Below, in pieces: positions 24,945 through 33,967 of a DNA stretch of 64,000 bases. Within the stretch, counting starts at the first letter, position 1. Every line of letters starts with the position of its first letter. Where the stretch lies: the NCBI RefSeq assembly GCF_041103235.1, contig NZ_JBGCUN010000001.1, forward strand, positions 1,178,001-1,242,000. The letters run 5' to 3'. Made by a program: the position numbers and the translations under genes. Below the pieces are notes generated by a model. It ran no database searches and was not told the DNA's origin. It worked only from the letters and a program-made list of their open reading frames with translations. Source of the DNA: Yoonia sp. R2331 (GTDB lineage Bacteria > Pseudomonadota > Alphaproteobacteria > Rhodobacterales > Rhodobacteraceae).

Positions 24945-26123
24945 TTAGCCTTGCAGGGCGGCAACACCGGGCAGCTCTTTGCCTTCCAGCCACTCCAGAA
25001 AGGCACCACCAGCAGTCGAGATGTAGGTGAAGTCGTCCGCCGCACCGGCCTTGTTCAGCGCAGCCACCGTGTCACCACCACCGGCAACAGAGGTCAGCTT
25101 GCCTGCTTTCGACAGTTCCGCCGCCTTTTTCGCGGCAGCATTGGTGGCCGCATCGAACGGCTCGATCTCGAACGCACCAAGTGGGCCGTTCCAGACAAGC
25201 GTTTCGCTTGCCTCCAAAGCGGCTGCAATCGCGCCAACGGCGTTGGGACCCGCATCCAGGATCATTGCATCTGCAGGACAAGCATCCGCGTTGACCGTTT
25301 CATGGGCGGCTCCAGCCTTGAATTCACGGGCGACAACAACGTCTTCGGGCAACATGATCTTGCATCCGGCTGCCTCTGCCTTGGCAAGGATGTCGCGGGC
25401 GGTCTCTGCCAGATCGTGTTCGCAGAGCGACTTGCCAACGTCGATGCCTTGCGCGGCAAGAAAGGTGTTGGCCATGCCGCCACCGATCACAAGGTTGTCG
25501 ACCTTGGCGACCAGATTGCCTAGCAGATCCAGCTTGGTTGACACCTTTGCGCCGCCAACCACTGCCGTGACAGGGCGCTTTGGTGTCTCCAGCGCGTTTT
25601 CCAGCGCGCGCAACTCCTCTTCCATCAGTCTGCCAGCGCAGGCGGGCAACAGGTGGGCAATCGCCTCTGTGCTGGCATGGGCGCGGTGTGCCGCTGAAAA
25701 GGCGTCATTGACGTAGATATCGGCGAGTGAGGCAAGGCGCTTGGTAAAGGCCGGGTCATTGGCTTCTTCGCCGGGATTGAATCGCAGGTTTTCCAGCAGC
25801 AAAACCTCGTCACCTTCCAGTTCTTTGACCGCATCGCGGTAATCCGCATTCGCCCAAACCACAGGCCAGCCAAGCACCTCAGCAACTGTTCCCGCAATAT
25901 GCTCTAGCGACATCTCTGGCACGACCTTGCCCTTGGGGCGACCAAAATGCGCCATCAGGATCACTGTGCCACCAGCGTGCTGGATATGGTCCACCGTCGG
26001 CACAATGCGCTCGATCCGTGTGGCATCCGTCACTTCGCCGTTTTCCATCGGAACATTGATATCGACCCGCACAAGGACCCGTTTCTTGTTCAGATCCATC
26101 TCATCAAGGGTTTTCCAAGCCAT
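24945..26123 (-). CDS. pgk: Phosphoglycerate kinase
   Basis: This enzyme transfers phosphate between 1,3-bisphosphoglycerate and ADP in glycolysis and gluconeogenesis. The 392-residue protein contains the N-domain substrate motif [19 protein letters not shown], the [14 protein letters not shown] segment, GGGMANTF, and the C-domain nucleotide motif [12 protein letters not shown]. All expected features are present. The ATG follows AAAGGAG. It is transcribed divergently from the cyclophilin gene with a 128-base shared upstream region. Confidence 0.97.
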   Translation of the reverse strand: MAWKTLDEMDLNKKRVLVRVDINVPMENGEVTDATRIERIVPTVDHIQHAGGTVILMAHFGRPKGKVVPEMSLEHIAGTVAEVLGWPVVWANADYRDAVKELEGDEVLLLENLRFNPGEEANDPAFTKRLASLADIYVNDAFSAAHRAHASTEAIAHLLPACAGRLMEEELRALENALETPKRPVTAVVGGAKVSTKLDLLGNLVAKVDNLVIGGGMANTFLAAQGIDVGKSLCEHDLAETARDILAKAEAAGCKIMLPEDVVVAREFKAGAAHETVNADACPADAMILDAGPNAVGAIAAALEASETLVWNGPLGAFEIEPFDAATNAAAKKAAELSKAGKLTSVAGGGDTVAALNKAGAADDFTYISTAGGAFLEWLEGKELPGVAALQG

Positions 26124-26251
26124 TTCACGCTCCTTTGGGTCAACGTGACGCTCAGATGCGGCAAGGATGCGTGAACGTCAACAGCGTGTGCTTGGCAATT
26201 GCGCCGTTGGGCCATATGTCTGGCCCCAACAAACAAGTGTAGGAGAACGGC

Positions 26252-26758
26252 ATGGCCGACATCAAAGACCCCGAAAACACAATCATCATGACCCTCAAGG
26301 ATGGTGATGTGACCATTCAACTGCTGCCCGATGTGGCGCCCAAGCACGTTGAACGGATGAAGGAACTGGCCCGCGCTGGCAAATATGACAACGTGGCCTT
26401 TCACCGGGTTATTGATGGGTTCATGGCCCAGACGGGCGATGTCGAACATGCCAATATGGAAAACAACTATAACCCGGGCCGTGCCGGAACCGGCGGGTCG
26501 GACATGCCTGATCTGCCCGCTGAATTCTCTAAAATCCCGCACGCACGCGGTTCGCTGGGTGCGGCACGTTCGGCCAACCCGAATTCTGCCAACAGCCAGT
26601 TCTTTATCAACTTCAAAGACAATGACTTCTTGAACGGTCAATACACGGTCTATGGGCAGGTGATTTCAGGCATGGAACACGTTGACGCCATCGCCAAGGG
26701 CGAGCCGCCTGCGAACCCTGACCGGATGGTCAGCGTCAAGGTTGCCGCCGATGTTTAA
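26252..26758 (+). CDS. ppiB: Cytoplasmic cyclophilin-type peptidyl-prolyl isomerase
   Basis: This is a cyclophilin catalysing cis-trans isomerisation of proline peptide bonds. The 168-residue protein has the family signature FHRVIDGFMAQTGD with the catalytic arginine, MANPNSANSQFFI-like SANPNSANSQFFINF, and NGQYTVYGQVISGMEHVD. No signal peptide is present. The ATG follows TAGGAGAACGGC. It overlaps the next gene, a second cyclophilin, by eight bases, and the two share long identical stretches, so they look like a tandem duplication. Confidence 0.95.
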   Translation: MADIKDPENTIIMTLKDGDVTIQLLPDVAPKHVERMKELARAGKYDNVAFHRVIDGFMAQTGDVEHANMENNYNPGRAGTGGSDMPDLPAEFSKIPHARGSLGAARSANPNSANSQFFINFKDNDFLNGQYTVYGQVISGMEHVDAIAKGEPPANPDRMVSVKVAADV

Positions 26759-27296
26759 GTGGATCATCCCACTGGCGCTGTGCGCCGGGACAGCGCAGGC
26801 AACCGGGCTTGAGATCGACATCGCGGGCGAGGCGAACGGCACAATCGTCGTTGATCTGTTCGAAGATGTTGCACCTTTGCACGTGGCCCAGATCACCGCG
26901 ATCGCCGCGGATGGGGCATATGATGGTGTGGTCTTTCACCGGGTTATTGATGGCTTCATGGCCCAGACCGGCGATGTTGAGTTTGGCAAGGCCGGCGGCG
27001 ACATGCGGCGTGCTGGCACCGGCGGGTCCAGCCTGCCTGACATTCCGGCCGAATTCTCTGAACTTAGCTTTGAGCGTGGTGTAGTGGGCATGGCGCGGGC
27101 GCAAAATCCGAATTCGGCCAACAGCCAATTCTTCATCATGTTTGAACCGGGTCTCTTCTTGAACGGTCAGTACACGATCGTGGGCGAGGTGACGTCGGGC
27201 ATGGATGTGGTTGACGCAATCAAACGCGGCGACGGTCCAAACGGGGCTGTGATCGGCGAGCCCGACATGATGTCTGCAGTCCGGGTCACGGACTAA
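26751..27296 (+). CDS. Exported cyclophilin-type peptidyl-prolyl isomerase
   Basis: This second cyclophilin of 181 residues starts inside the end of ppiB (ATG 26751). It has an N-terminal signal peptide (FKWIIPLALCAGTAQA) that directs it to the periplasm, followed by the cyclophilin core with FHRVIDGFMAQTGD, ARAQNPNSANSQFFI and NGQYTIVGEVTSGMDVVD. The periplasmic and cytoplasmic forms would thus be made from one transcript. A strong hairpin follows the stop. Confidence 0.93.
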   Translation: MFKWIIPLALCAGTAQATGLEIDIAGEANGTIVVDLFEDVAPLHVAQITAIAADGAYDGVVFHRVIDGFMAQTGDVEFGKAGGDMRRAGTGGSSLPDIPAEFSELSFERGVVGMARAQNPNSANSQFFIMFEPGLFLNGQYTIVGEVTSGMDVVDAIKRGDGPNGAVIGEPDMMSAVRVTD

Positions 27297-27308
27297 CACT
27301 TCTTATTC

Positions 27309-27340
27309 ATAGCCCCCTCACGTTCGCGCGAGGGGGCTAT
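27309..27340 (+). terminator. Strong hairpin after the cyclophilin pair
   Basis: A perfect eleven-base-pair stem (ATAGCCCCCTC with GAGGGGGCTAT) closes a ten-base loop, 13 bases after the stop. No T run follows on either strand, so termination is uncertain; it may instead protect the 3' end. The same-strand gene DUF3179 starts 54 bases later. Confidence 0.5.
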
Positions 27341-27393
27341 GCCGCAAGCGCTTGAAAGGTCAGGGTAAGACAACCACGACCCGGAGACCTTTG

Positions 27394-28359
27394 ATGCGCT
27401 TGATTTCCCTGATGACCGCCACGCTGCTGTGGATGACACCGGCCCATGCCAATCCCGATTTCTGGGTGCATGAATGGCCGAACACGGACTTCGAAAAAAC
27501 CACCGTTGAAAACTGGGTCGAAATCCTATCTGGCGGCCCGCCCAAGGATGGCATCCCGGCACTGACCGGGCCGGATTTTATTGCCGTGGCAGAGGAAAAC
27601 CGTCTGCAACCGCTGGAGCCGGTCATCACGCTCGAGATTGAGGGCGAAGTACCGCGCGCCTATCCGATCCGCTACCTGACATGGCATGAAATCGTGAACG
27701 ATAGTGTGGGTGGCCTGCCGGTCGCGGTGACGTTCTGCCCTTTGTGCAACTCTGGCATCACCTTTGATCGCCGGGTGCAAGGGCAGGTGCTGGAATTTGG
27801 CGTCTCTGGCAAACTCCGCAATTCCGATATGGTCATGTATGACCGCCAAACCGAAAGCTGGTGGCAGCAGGCTGTTGGCACCGGCATCGTCGGTGAATTG
27901 ACTGGTGTCGAATTGGACACGCTGCCCAGTTGGATGGAAAGTTGGGAGCTTTTTGCCGCCCGCAACCCAGATGGTCTGGTAATGCAGGAACCCAATTTTC
28001 CGCGTCGGTATGGGGCCAATCCATATGTGCAATATGACAGCTCGCAACGGCCGTTCCTATATTCCGGAGAGATGCCGCCGCACGACATCCCCGCCTTGGC
28101 GCGCGTGGTCCGCGTCGGTAATCGCGCTTGGCCGATGACCCGGTTGGCCGAAGAGGGCAAAGTCGAAGAGGCGGGTGTCACACTCAGCTGGACTGCCGGA
28201 CAGGCATCGGCGCTTGACAGCCAGCGGATTGCGGCAGGTCGCGATGTTGGCAATGTACGGGTGCGCGATGCCAGTGGTGCTGACGTGGCCCACGACGTAA
28301 TGTTTGCCTTTGCCTTTCACGCTTTCTGGCCGGACGGCACGTGGATGTTGCCAAATTGA
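27394..28359 (+). CDS. Exported DUF3179 protein
   Basis: The product has 321 residues from ATG 27394 (CCGGAG upstream) and begins with a signal peptide (RLISLMTATLLWMTPAHA). The mature part matches DUF3179: PRAYPIRYLTWHEIVND, then PVAVTFCPLCNSGITFDR with a CPLC cysteine pair that suggests metal or redox function, and FGVSGKLRNSDMVMYDRQTESWWQQ, which is highly characteristic. The biochemical role of DUF3179 is not known to me. A longer start at 27352 would hide the signal peptide. It is convergent with selO. Confidence 0.87.
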   Translation: MRLISLMTATLLWMTPAHANPDFWVHEWPNTDFEKTTVENWVEILSGGPPKDGIPALTGPDFIAVAEENRLQPLEPVITLEIEGEVPRAYPIRYLTWHEIVNDSVGGLPVAVTFCPLCNSGITFDRRVQGQVLEFGVSGKLRNSDMVMYDRQTESWWQQAVGTGIVGELTGVELDTLPSWMESWELFAARNPDGLVMQEPNFPRRYGANPYVQYDSSQRPFLYSGEMPPHDIPALARVVRVGNRAWPMTRLAEEGKVEEAGVTLSWTAGQASALDSQRIAAGRDVGNVRVRDASGADVAHDVMFAFAFHAFWPDGTWMLPN

Positions 28360-28429
28360 GCGGGCAAAGCCCGCACGACATCATGGTGCTTCGGTGATCT
28401 GAGCCCGTTTGATCGTGCGGTAGCGCTGC

Positions 28430-29848
28430 TTAGGTGCCGCAAAAGGTGCGCGTGACGACCTCGGTCTCTGTCGGTGGGACAGCATAAGGTTGGCGGGTGC
28501 CATCAAGCAGGGCGAATGGTTGTGTGATGACAGCCAACATTTCGTGGAAGGGATCAAAGCCGCCTGCGACGCCAGCGGCGATCACCGCCTCTATCTGGTG
28601 ATTGCGAGGGATAACCTGCGGATTGCAACGCGCCATGATTGCCGCGTAATCCGGTGCGCGCCGGGCTGACCAGCGGGCCTGCCAGTCTGCGAAGGCATCG
28701 CGATCGGCAAATTGATCTTGTGCATTCGCCCCGGCCAGCCCGGCAAAGGTATTGGTGAAATCCGAGCCATCTGTGGCCATCAGCGCCAGCAGATCTTCGA
28801 TCAGTGTTTTGTCGTCGGGCGTCGGATTGGTCAGCCCCAACTTACCAGCGAAAACCTCAAGGTGGGCCGCCTCGTAAAGGTCGGGAAAAGTGTTCACGCT
28901 GGCGGTAAACACCTCAATCGCCTCATCCTTATCCGGCATAAGCGGGATCAGCGCCGTTGCCAATTGCGCGCAATTCCACGCGGCAATGCCCGGCTGGTTA
29001 CCATAGGCATAGCGGCCCATCTGGTCGATAGAGCTAAAGACCTTACTGGGGTGATAGGCATCCACAAAGGCGCAGGGACCATAATCAATGGTCTCGCCTG
29101 CGACACTGCAATTGTCGGTGTTCATCACCCCATGAATGAACCCCAGCCCCATCCATTGCGCGACAAGCGTGGCTTGCCGGGCGACGACTGCGCGCAGAAA
29201 CGCATCGGGTGATGTGGCGTCAGGATAATGTCGCGCGGTGGTGTGTTGATAAAGCGCTTCGAGCGCTTCCAGATCACCACGCGCTGCATGCACCTGAAAT
29301 GTGCCGACACGGATATGGCTTTGCGCAACGCGGGTCAGGATCGCGCCGGGCAGGCGGGTTTCGCGATAGACGTCCTCGCCTGTCGTAACAGCTGCAAGCG
29401 CGCGCGTCGTGGGCACACCAAGGGCGTGCATCGCCTCTGACACCAGATATTCGCGCAGCACCGGCCCCAGCCATGATCGGCCATCACCGCTGCGCGAATA
29501 GGGCGTGCGACCAGACCCTTTCAATTGAATATCGCGCCGCACCCCATCGGTGCCGACAACTTCCCCCAACAGGATCGCGCGGCCGTCACCCAGCTGCGGG
29601 TTCCACTGGCCGAACTGATGCGCCGCATAAAGCTGTGCAAGCGGGGTGCTGCCGTCTGCGACTGCATTGCCTGCAAAGACATCCCGCGCTGCATCAGCGC
29701 CGAACCAAGCACCGTCAATGCCAAGAAGGGCCGCCAGATCATCATTCCGCGCAATCCAGGCAGGCGCTTTGACAGGGGTTGGTGGCAATGTTGTGAACAT
29801 CTGCGCAGGCAAGCGCGCAAATGAATTGTCAAAAGGGATCGCGATCAC
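28430..29848 (-). CDS. selO: Protein adenylyltransferase SelO (YdiU/UPF0061)
   Basis: SelO is a pseudokinase-fold enzyme that transfers AMP to protein hydroxyl groups, linked to redox stress. The product has 472 residues from a GTG at 29848 that overlaps the stop of the upstream GNAT gene (GTGA); the N terminus then reads IAIPFDNSFARLP, the usual beginning of the family. Visible are LKGSGRTPYSRSGDGRS, LGVPTTRALAAVTTGE and the active-site stretch GFIHGVMNTDNCSV with IDYGPCAFVD. An in-frame ATG at 29905 is an alternative but adds unlike sequence. A selenocysteine is not needed; the C terminus is TFCGT. Confidence 0.9.
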   Translation of the reverse strand: MIAIPFDNSFARLPAQMFTTLPPTPVKAPAWIARNDDLAALLGIDGAWFGADAARDVFAGNAVADGSTPLAQLYAAHQFGQWNPQLGDGRAILLGEVVGTDGVRRDIQLKGSGRTPYSRSGDGRSWLGPVLREYLVSEAMHALGVPTTRALAAVTTGEDVYRETRLPGAILTRVAQSHIRVGTFQVHAARGDLEALEALYQHTTARHYPDATSPDAFLRAVVARQATLVAQWMGLGFIHGVMNTDNCSVAGETIDYGPCAFVDAYHPSKVFSSIDQMGRYAYGNQPGIAAWNCAQLATALIPLMPDKDEAIEVFTASVNTFPDLYEAAHLEVFAGKLGLTNPTPDDKTLIEDLLALMATDGSDFTNTFAGLAGANAQDQFADRDAFADWQARWSARRAPDYAAIMARCNPQVIPRNHQIEAVIAAGVAGGFDPFHEMLAVITQPFALLDGTRQPYAVPPTETEVVTRTFCGT

Positions 29849-30294
29849 AACCGGTCGGTCATCAAGATGACCGTCTCTGATCCCGTAAATCCAACTCTGC
29901 GGCAAAAGCGGCTGGCGATGTCGTCAGGTCCGGCGGCGTGGGCGTGAAGCGCCTTCATGCCGGCCTCGCGCAGCGAGACAGCAACAGAATGAACCACCTC
30001 AGTCCCAATCCCGCGCCGCCTGACGGACGGTCGGATATAAACCTCTGTCAGCCAACCGATCATCCCGCCCAAGGGCACAGACCAACCGAATGTCACCATC
30101 ACATAGCCCAGCGGGGCGCGTTGTGGCCCGATCAGCCAGATCGCTCCAAGAGGAGAACCTTCGAGGATTGGGGTAACGACAGCCTCGCGATGGGCATCAT
30201 CATAGGGTTGCTGCGTCTCTTCATGATGCCGCGCCATCAGGTCCAAAGCGCGCGGCGCGTCCTGTGGACCCGCAAGGATCAATGCCGTGGTCAT
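29845..30294 (-). CDS. GNAT family N-acetyltransferase
   Basis: This 149-residue acetyltransferase has the acetyl-CoA motif in YIRPSVRRRGIGTEVVHSVAVSL (motif A with RRGIG), preceded by the strands GYVMVTFGWSVPLGGMIGWLTE. The substrate cannot be read from sequence. Its ATG overlaps the stop of the nucleoside hydrolase gene by four bases and its stop overlaps the selO start, so three genes are translationally coupled. Confidence 0.85.
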   Translation of the reverse strand: MTTALILAGPQDAPRALDLMARHHEETQQPYDDAHREAVVTPILEGSPLGAIWLIGPQRAPLGYVMVTFGWSVPLGGMIGWLTEVYIRPSVRRRGIGTEVVHSVAVSLREAGMKALHAHAAGPDDIASRFCRRVGFTGSETVILMTDRL

Positions 30295-31232
30295 AGCCGC
30301 GCCAACCGTTCGGTCAGCAAATCAAAGAACCCGGCGGCATCCATATCCCCCATGAACAGCGCATTGGCCGGGCGGTCCGTGACGCGCCACCAGTCGGCAA
30401 CGGTCATGCCTAGGGTCAGATCCGATGACGTTTCAATCTCGACATTCACGGTGCGGCCAGAGAACAGCGCAGGTGCGATCAGATAGGCGATCACGCAAGG
30501 GTCATGCAGCGGCGCACCTTCAGAGCCGTACTTTTCCTTGTCGAACCGTTCGAAAAAGTCGGTCCAGGCTGCCACCATGTCACCGACGCGGGTTCCCATT
30601 GCGCGAAAGGCATCAACGCGTTCGCGGGTTGTCAGCGCCTTATGGGTCACATCGAGCGGCATCACCACAATTGGCACGCCTGACGCAAATACCGCTTTGG
30701 CAGCTTCGGGGTCCACGTAGATGTTGAATTCGGCTGCCGGTGTAATGTTGCCCACCTCAAAATAGGCGCCCCCCATCAGCACGATTTCCTGCACCTTTTT
30801 GATGATATCCGGCGCACGCTCAAAGGCTGTCGCAATATTCGTAAGGGGGCCAAGCGGGCAAAGCGTGACACTGCCAGCCGGTTCGGTGCGCAACGTCTCG
30901 ATGATGAAGTCGACAGCGTGCTGATCCTGCAGCGGCATGGTTGGATCATCCATCTGTGGACCGTCAAGGCCGGTCTTGCCATGCACATGCTCTGCCGTAA
31001 CCAGAGTGCGCACCAGTGGTCGATCACAGCCAGCAAACACCTTGGTGTCGGTCTTGCCAGCAAGTTCGCAAACGATCCGGGCATTCCTTTCGGTCAAGGG
31101 CAGGGGGACGTTTCCGGCCACGGCGGTTATGCCCAGCACTGTGATGTCTTCTGGAGACGCCAGCGCCAACAGGATCGCGACTGCATCGTCCTGTCCGGGG
31201 TCTGTGTCGATAATAATCTTGCGGGGCGCCAT
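30291..31232 (-). CDS. Nucleoside hydrolase (IunH/RihA family)
   Basis: This enzyme hydrolyses the N-glycosidic bond of ribonucleosides to give a base and ribose. The 313-residue product has the N-terminal calcium and substrate motif IIIDTDPGQDDAVAILLAL, then GNVPLPLTERNARIVCELAG, LCPLGPLTNIATAFERAPDI, GGAYFEVGNITPAAEFNIYVDPEAA and HDPCVIAYLI, all conserved in the inosine-uridine hydrolase family. ATG follows AAGGAAG. It heads the coupled set with GNAT and selO and suggests nucleoside salvage. Confidence 0.94.
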   Translation of the reverse strand: MAPRKIIIDTDPGQDDAVAILLALASPEDITVLGITAVAGNVPLPLTERNARIVCELAGKTDTKVFAGCDRPLVRTLVTAEHVHGKTGLDGPQMDDPTMPLQDQHAVDFIIETLRTEPAGSVTLCPLGPLTNIATAFERAPDIIKKVQEIVLMGGAYFEVGNITPAAEFNIYVDPEAAKAVFASGVPIVVMPLDVTHKALTTRERVDAFRAMGTRVGDMVAAWTDFFERFDKEKYGSEGAPLHDPCVIAYLIAPALFSGRTVNVEIETSSDLTLGMTVADWWRVTDRPANALFMGDMDAAGFFDLLTERLARL

Positions 31233-31290
31233 GGGTCTTCCTTGTCTTCAGGGGCGCAGTGTGTCGTCTGGCGCTGTCGGGGGCAAGGGG

Positions 31291-31500
31291 TCAGATGCGT
31301 CCATGACGCCGCAACCGGGCGCGAATGTCATTTTGTGCCGGATGGTTTTGTTCCAGTGCAAAAACATATGCGTGGGTCAGATAGAAGCATGAGGCGTCCA
31401 GATCATTGGCCTGATCCGCGGCCTGCAGATATAGATTGACCAACGCCCAATGATCGCCCGACGCATGCGCGGCGAGCAGGCTGTCATCCAGTGACGTCAT
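31291..31500 (-). CDS. Small conserved hypothetical protein
   Basis: This is a 69-residue protein of unknown function. The ATG overlaps the stop of the Rieske oxygenase gene by one base. The sequence is helical (LLAAHASGDHWALVNLYLQAADQANDLDASCFYLTHAYVFALEQNHP) and resembles a single TPR-like helix pair, ending in a basic RARLRRHGR tail. No signal peptide or membrane segment is present. Coupling suggests expression with the oxygenase, perhaps as an accessory factor. I do not recognise the family with certainty. Confidence 0.65.
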   Translation of the reverse strand: MTSLDDSLLAAHASGDHWALVNLYLQAADQANDLDASCFYLTHAYVFALEQNHPAQNDIRARLRRHGRI

Positions 31501-32657
31501 CAGCCCGCGTTGGCGCGGTGCACCTGCAATTGGCCTGCGACCCAATCGTGGAACGTATGGGTGGGGCTGTCCATCGCCGGGCTGAATCGCCCGCCGTCAA
31601 ACCCTGGCGCCCGGCGGCCTTTCTGCATGCCTTCAACAACAAAAATGTCTTCTTCGAACACGGTTTTCCAAAGATGGGCGTTGCGGTGCCGCATATCCTC
31701 GTTCACCTGATCTTTTGCATAGAACAAATGAACATGTTCTGTTGTGCTGTTCAGATCATTGGGCTGGAGGATGATGACAAAGGTATGGTCGCGTTGCGCG
31801 CCCAACAGGACATTGGGAAAGACGCTGATGTATTCCGCACCCTCATCCCACTTCTCGGCCAAGCCTTCAAAGTCGGGAAATACGGCGTCGTCAGGGCCTT
31901 TGAGCTGGCGATAGACCAACGTGCCCTGACCAGCGTAACGCCCCGATTCAACGATATTATAATGGTCCTCAAGGCGCGAATAGCTGTTCAGGCCGGGATG
32001 AACCCAAGGCAAGTGATAGCTTTCACAATAGTTTTCAACCGCGAGCTTCCAGTTGGTCTGAACCTCAAGATCAATGCTGCTTTCGGCACCACCTGCATGC
32101 ATCGGGACGTCAAATTCGGCCCAGCGGTCCAAGAGGTCGGCGTGTACGGTTTCAAACGCGGCTGCGTTGCCGTCGATGTTGACAAAAACGGTGTTGAACC
32201 AGATGTGGCTGCGCACTTCGATCAGACCAAGGTCGTCTTTGACGATGGCCTCGTGCGTGTTGTAACCGGGGCCGCCGACGTGCGGCGTGCTGACCAATTT
32301 GCCCTCGGTCGAGTAGCACCAAGAATGATAGGGGCAGCGGATTGCCCCTTCGATCTTGCGCGGCTCTGACACCAAGACCATGCCCCGGTGGCGACAGATG
32401 TTTTGAAAGACACGGACCTGGCCAGTCTTGTCGCGGATCAACAACAGCGGGATGCCCAGAAACTCGATCGGCTTGGCATCGCCATTCTCTGGTACGTCAG
32501 ATGTCACCGCCAATCCTGTCCAGTTTGCAAACAGGACGGCGTGTTTTTCTTCTTCAAAAACAGTTGGATCGACGTAATGCGCGTTGGGCAACCCTTGGGC
32601 GGTCGCCACATCGCGGCGAACAGCTGACAGGTCGGACAGAGGCAGGTCTTTGGCCAT
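31500..32657 (-). CDS. Rieske non-heme iron oxygenase, alpha subunit
   Basis: The 385-residue product is a ring-hydroxylating or related Rieske oxygenase. The [2Fe-2S] ligands appear as CRHRG and CPYHSW near residues 88 and 109, and the mononuclear iron ligands in ENYCESYHLPWVHPG near residue 214 followed by a later aspartate. The overall pattern resembles the subgroup acting on small quaternary amines or related substrates as well as aromatic compounds, so the substrate is open. ATG follows GAAGGACCCTCAAG. A reductase partner is not encoded nearby. Confidence 0.88.
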   Translation of the reverse strand: MAKDLPLSDLSAVRRDVATAQGLPNAHYVDPTVFEEEKHAVLFANWTGLAVTSDVPENGDAKPIEFLGIPLLLIRDKTGQVRVFQNICRHRGMVLVSEPRKIEGAIRCPYHSWCYSTEGKLVSTPHVGGPGYNTHEAIVKDDLGLIEVRSHIWFNTVFVNIDGNAAAFETVHADLLDRWAEFDVPMHAGGAESSIDLEVQTNWKLAVENYCESYHLPWVHPGLNSYSRLEDHYNIVESGRYAGQGTLVYRQLKGPDDAVFPDFEGLAEKWDEGAEYISVFPNVLLGAQRDHTFVIILQPNDLNSTTEHVHLFYAKDQVNEDMRHRNAHLWKTVFEEDIFVVEGMQKGRRAPGFDGGRFSPAMDSPTHTFHDWVAGQLQVHRANAG

Positions 32658-32988
32658 CTTGAGGGTCCTTCAATGCAGATTGCGTGGAATCACAATAGCA
32701 GATCACCCCTTGTTTGAGATGTTTGTAGGCGACTTTCACTTTCTTCACAGCGACCTCTTGCGCGAGGAGATGCCCATGCAGACCCAATGCGTCGGTCAAG
32801 AATTGCCGGTTGGCAAATCCCGCTCCACACCCGGCACGAGGATGCCGAGTGTTGGGCTAAGATTTGGCGCAGTGCTGCCGGTTCTAAGGGCATTGGGGGC
32901 CATCATCTGGCACCCGACCGATGCCATATCCATGTTCGCTGCAGCACCGACATGACGTCTGGTGCGATGTCCAAAGGAGAAATCCAAC
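32658..32988. other. 331-base intergenic region with a long imperfect hairpin
   Basis: No convincing gene was found here on either strand. Both flanking genes are read outward from it, so it must hold two promoters. At 32812-32868 there is an imperfect inverted repeat of about 25 bases per arm: GGCAAATC faces GATTTGGC and ACACCCGGCA faces TGCCGAGTGT around a six-base loop. It may be a structured 5' leader or a remnant element. Confidence 0.5.
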
Positions 32989-33237
32989 ATGACTGCCAAG
33001 ACAATCCTGACACTCCCCGTAGCCCTTGTTCTTATGGCTCTGCCTGCCATTGCGCAGGATGCGGCGATCGACGTGGATGCCGACGGTATGTACAGTTTCC
33101 CAGAGCTTCAGGCGGCCATGCCTGAGATGACCGAAGAAGACTTCACAACACTTGATGTCTCGGGCGATGGCCTGCTGGACGCGGACGAAATTGCCGCGGC
33201 CACAGAAGCGGGCATCCTGCCTGCAATGGACGGCTGA
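32989..33237 (+). CDS. Exported EF-hand calcium-binding protein
   Basis: The 82-residue protein has a signal peptide (KTILTLPVALVLMALPAIA) and two EF-hand calcium loops in the mature part: DVDADGMYSFPE and DVSGDGLLDADE, each with the D-x-D/S-x-D-G pattern and a glutamate at position 12. The start at 32989 follows AAAGGAG; a longer frame from 32962 has no good start. It is probably a periplasmic calcium-binding protein. No partner gene is obvious. Confidence 0.85.
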   Translation: MTAKTILTLPVALVLMALPAIAQDAAIDVDADGMYSFPELQAAMPEMTEEDFTTLDVSGDGLLDADEIAAATEAGILPAMDG

Positions 33238-33312
33238 TCGGGCCTATGTAGCTGATCGGCCCAGGCCCTTTACGTGTCGCCCCAATCGCACGTTTAGGGC
33301 CGTCAAAACTGC

Positions 33313-33344
33313 CAACTGCCCGGAGCCTCCCTGCCGGGCAGTTG
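33313..33344 (-). terminator. Terminator after ilvN
   Basis: An eleven-base stem (CAACTGCCCGG with CCGGGCAGTTG) lies 17 bases after the ilvN stop. Reading the minus strand it is followed by GCAGTTTTGAC, a short U-rich stretch. It sits between convergent genes and may act on both transcripts. Confidence 0.6.
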
Positions 33345-33360
33345 CGCGTTTATGGGGGTG

Positions 33361-33924
33361 CTACTCCACACCACGCGACAAGGCGGCAACGCCAGTGCGC
33401 GCGACCTCTTGCAGGCCCAGAGGGCGCATCAGGTCTGCAAAAGCGTCAATCTTTTCAGGTGTGCCCGTAATCTCAAAGACGAATGATTCCAATGTGCTAT
33501 CGACCACATTGGCGCGGAAGATATCGGCCAGACGGATCGCCTCGATCCGGTGATCGCCTTTGCCTGCGACTTTGAACAGCGCCAGTTCACGTTCCACCGA
33601 AGCGCCTTCAACGGTCAGATCATGCACCTCGTGCACCGGCACAATCCGGCCAAGCTGCGCCTTGATCTGGTTGATCACCTGCGGCGTGCCAGAGGTGACA
33701 ATCGTGATGCGTGAGAGATGACCTGTGTGATCGATCTCGGCCACGGTCAGGCTTTCGATATTGTAGCCACGGCCCGAGAATAACCCGATGACCCTTGCTA
33801 GAACCCCCGGTTCGTTTTCGACGATGACCGCCAATGTGTGACGCTCAACCTCGTCCCCGAAGGTCGAGCGGAGGTCATAGGCGGAGTGGCTGGTGGAGCC
33901 TTTTTTGATCTTGAGCGGTGACAT
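33361..33924 (-). CDS. ilvN: Acetolactate synthase small (regulatory) subunit
   Basis: This is the regulatory subunit that activates the large subunit and confers valine feedback control. The 187-residue protein has the N-terminal ACT domain (HTLAVIVENEPGVLARVIGLFSGRGYNIESLTV) and C-terminal small-subunit domain (VVDSTLESFVFEITGTPEKIDAFADLMRPLG). It is on the same strand as ilvB but is separated from it by a DUF2971 gene and a 130-base gap with an 11-bp phased repeat, so it may have its own promoter. Confidence 0.95.
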   Translation of the reverse strand: MSPLKIKKGSTSHSAYDLRSTFGDEVERHTLAVIVENEPGVLARVIGLFSGRGYNIESLTVAEIDHTGHLSRITIVTSGTPQVINQIKAQLGRIVPVHEVHDLTVEGASVERELALFKVAGKGDHRIEAIRLADIFRANVVDSTLESFVFEITGTPEKIDAFADLMRPLGLQEVARTGVAALSRGVE

Positions 33925-33967
33925 CTATTTCGTCCCTTTTCTTGTCCTAAACCGGTAACCACAACCG

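Noticed and set aside
28360-28374. GCGGGC/GCCCGC hairpin after the DUF3179 gene as terminator
   Set aside because: The six-base stem lacks a T run on the plus strand and has only TCAATTT on the minus strand.
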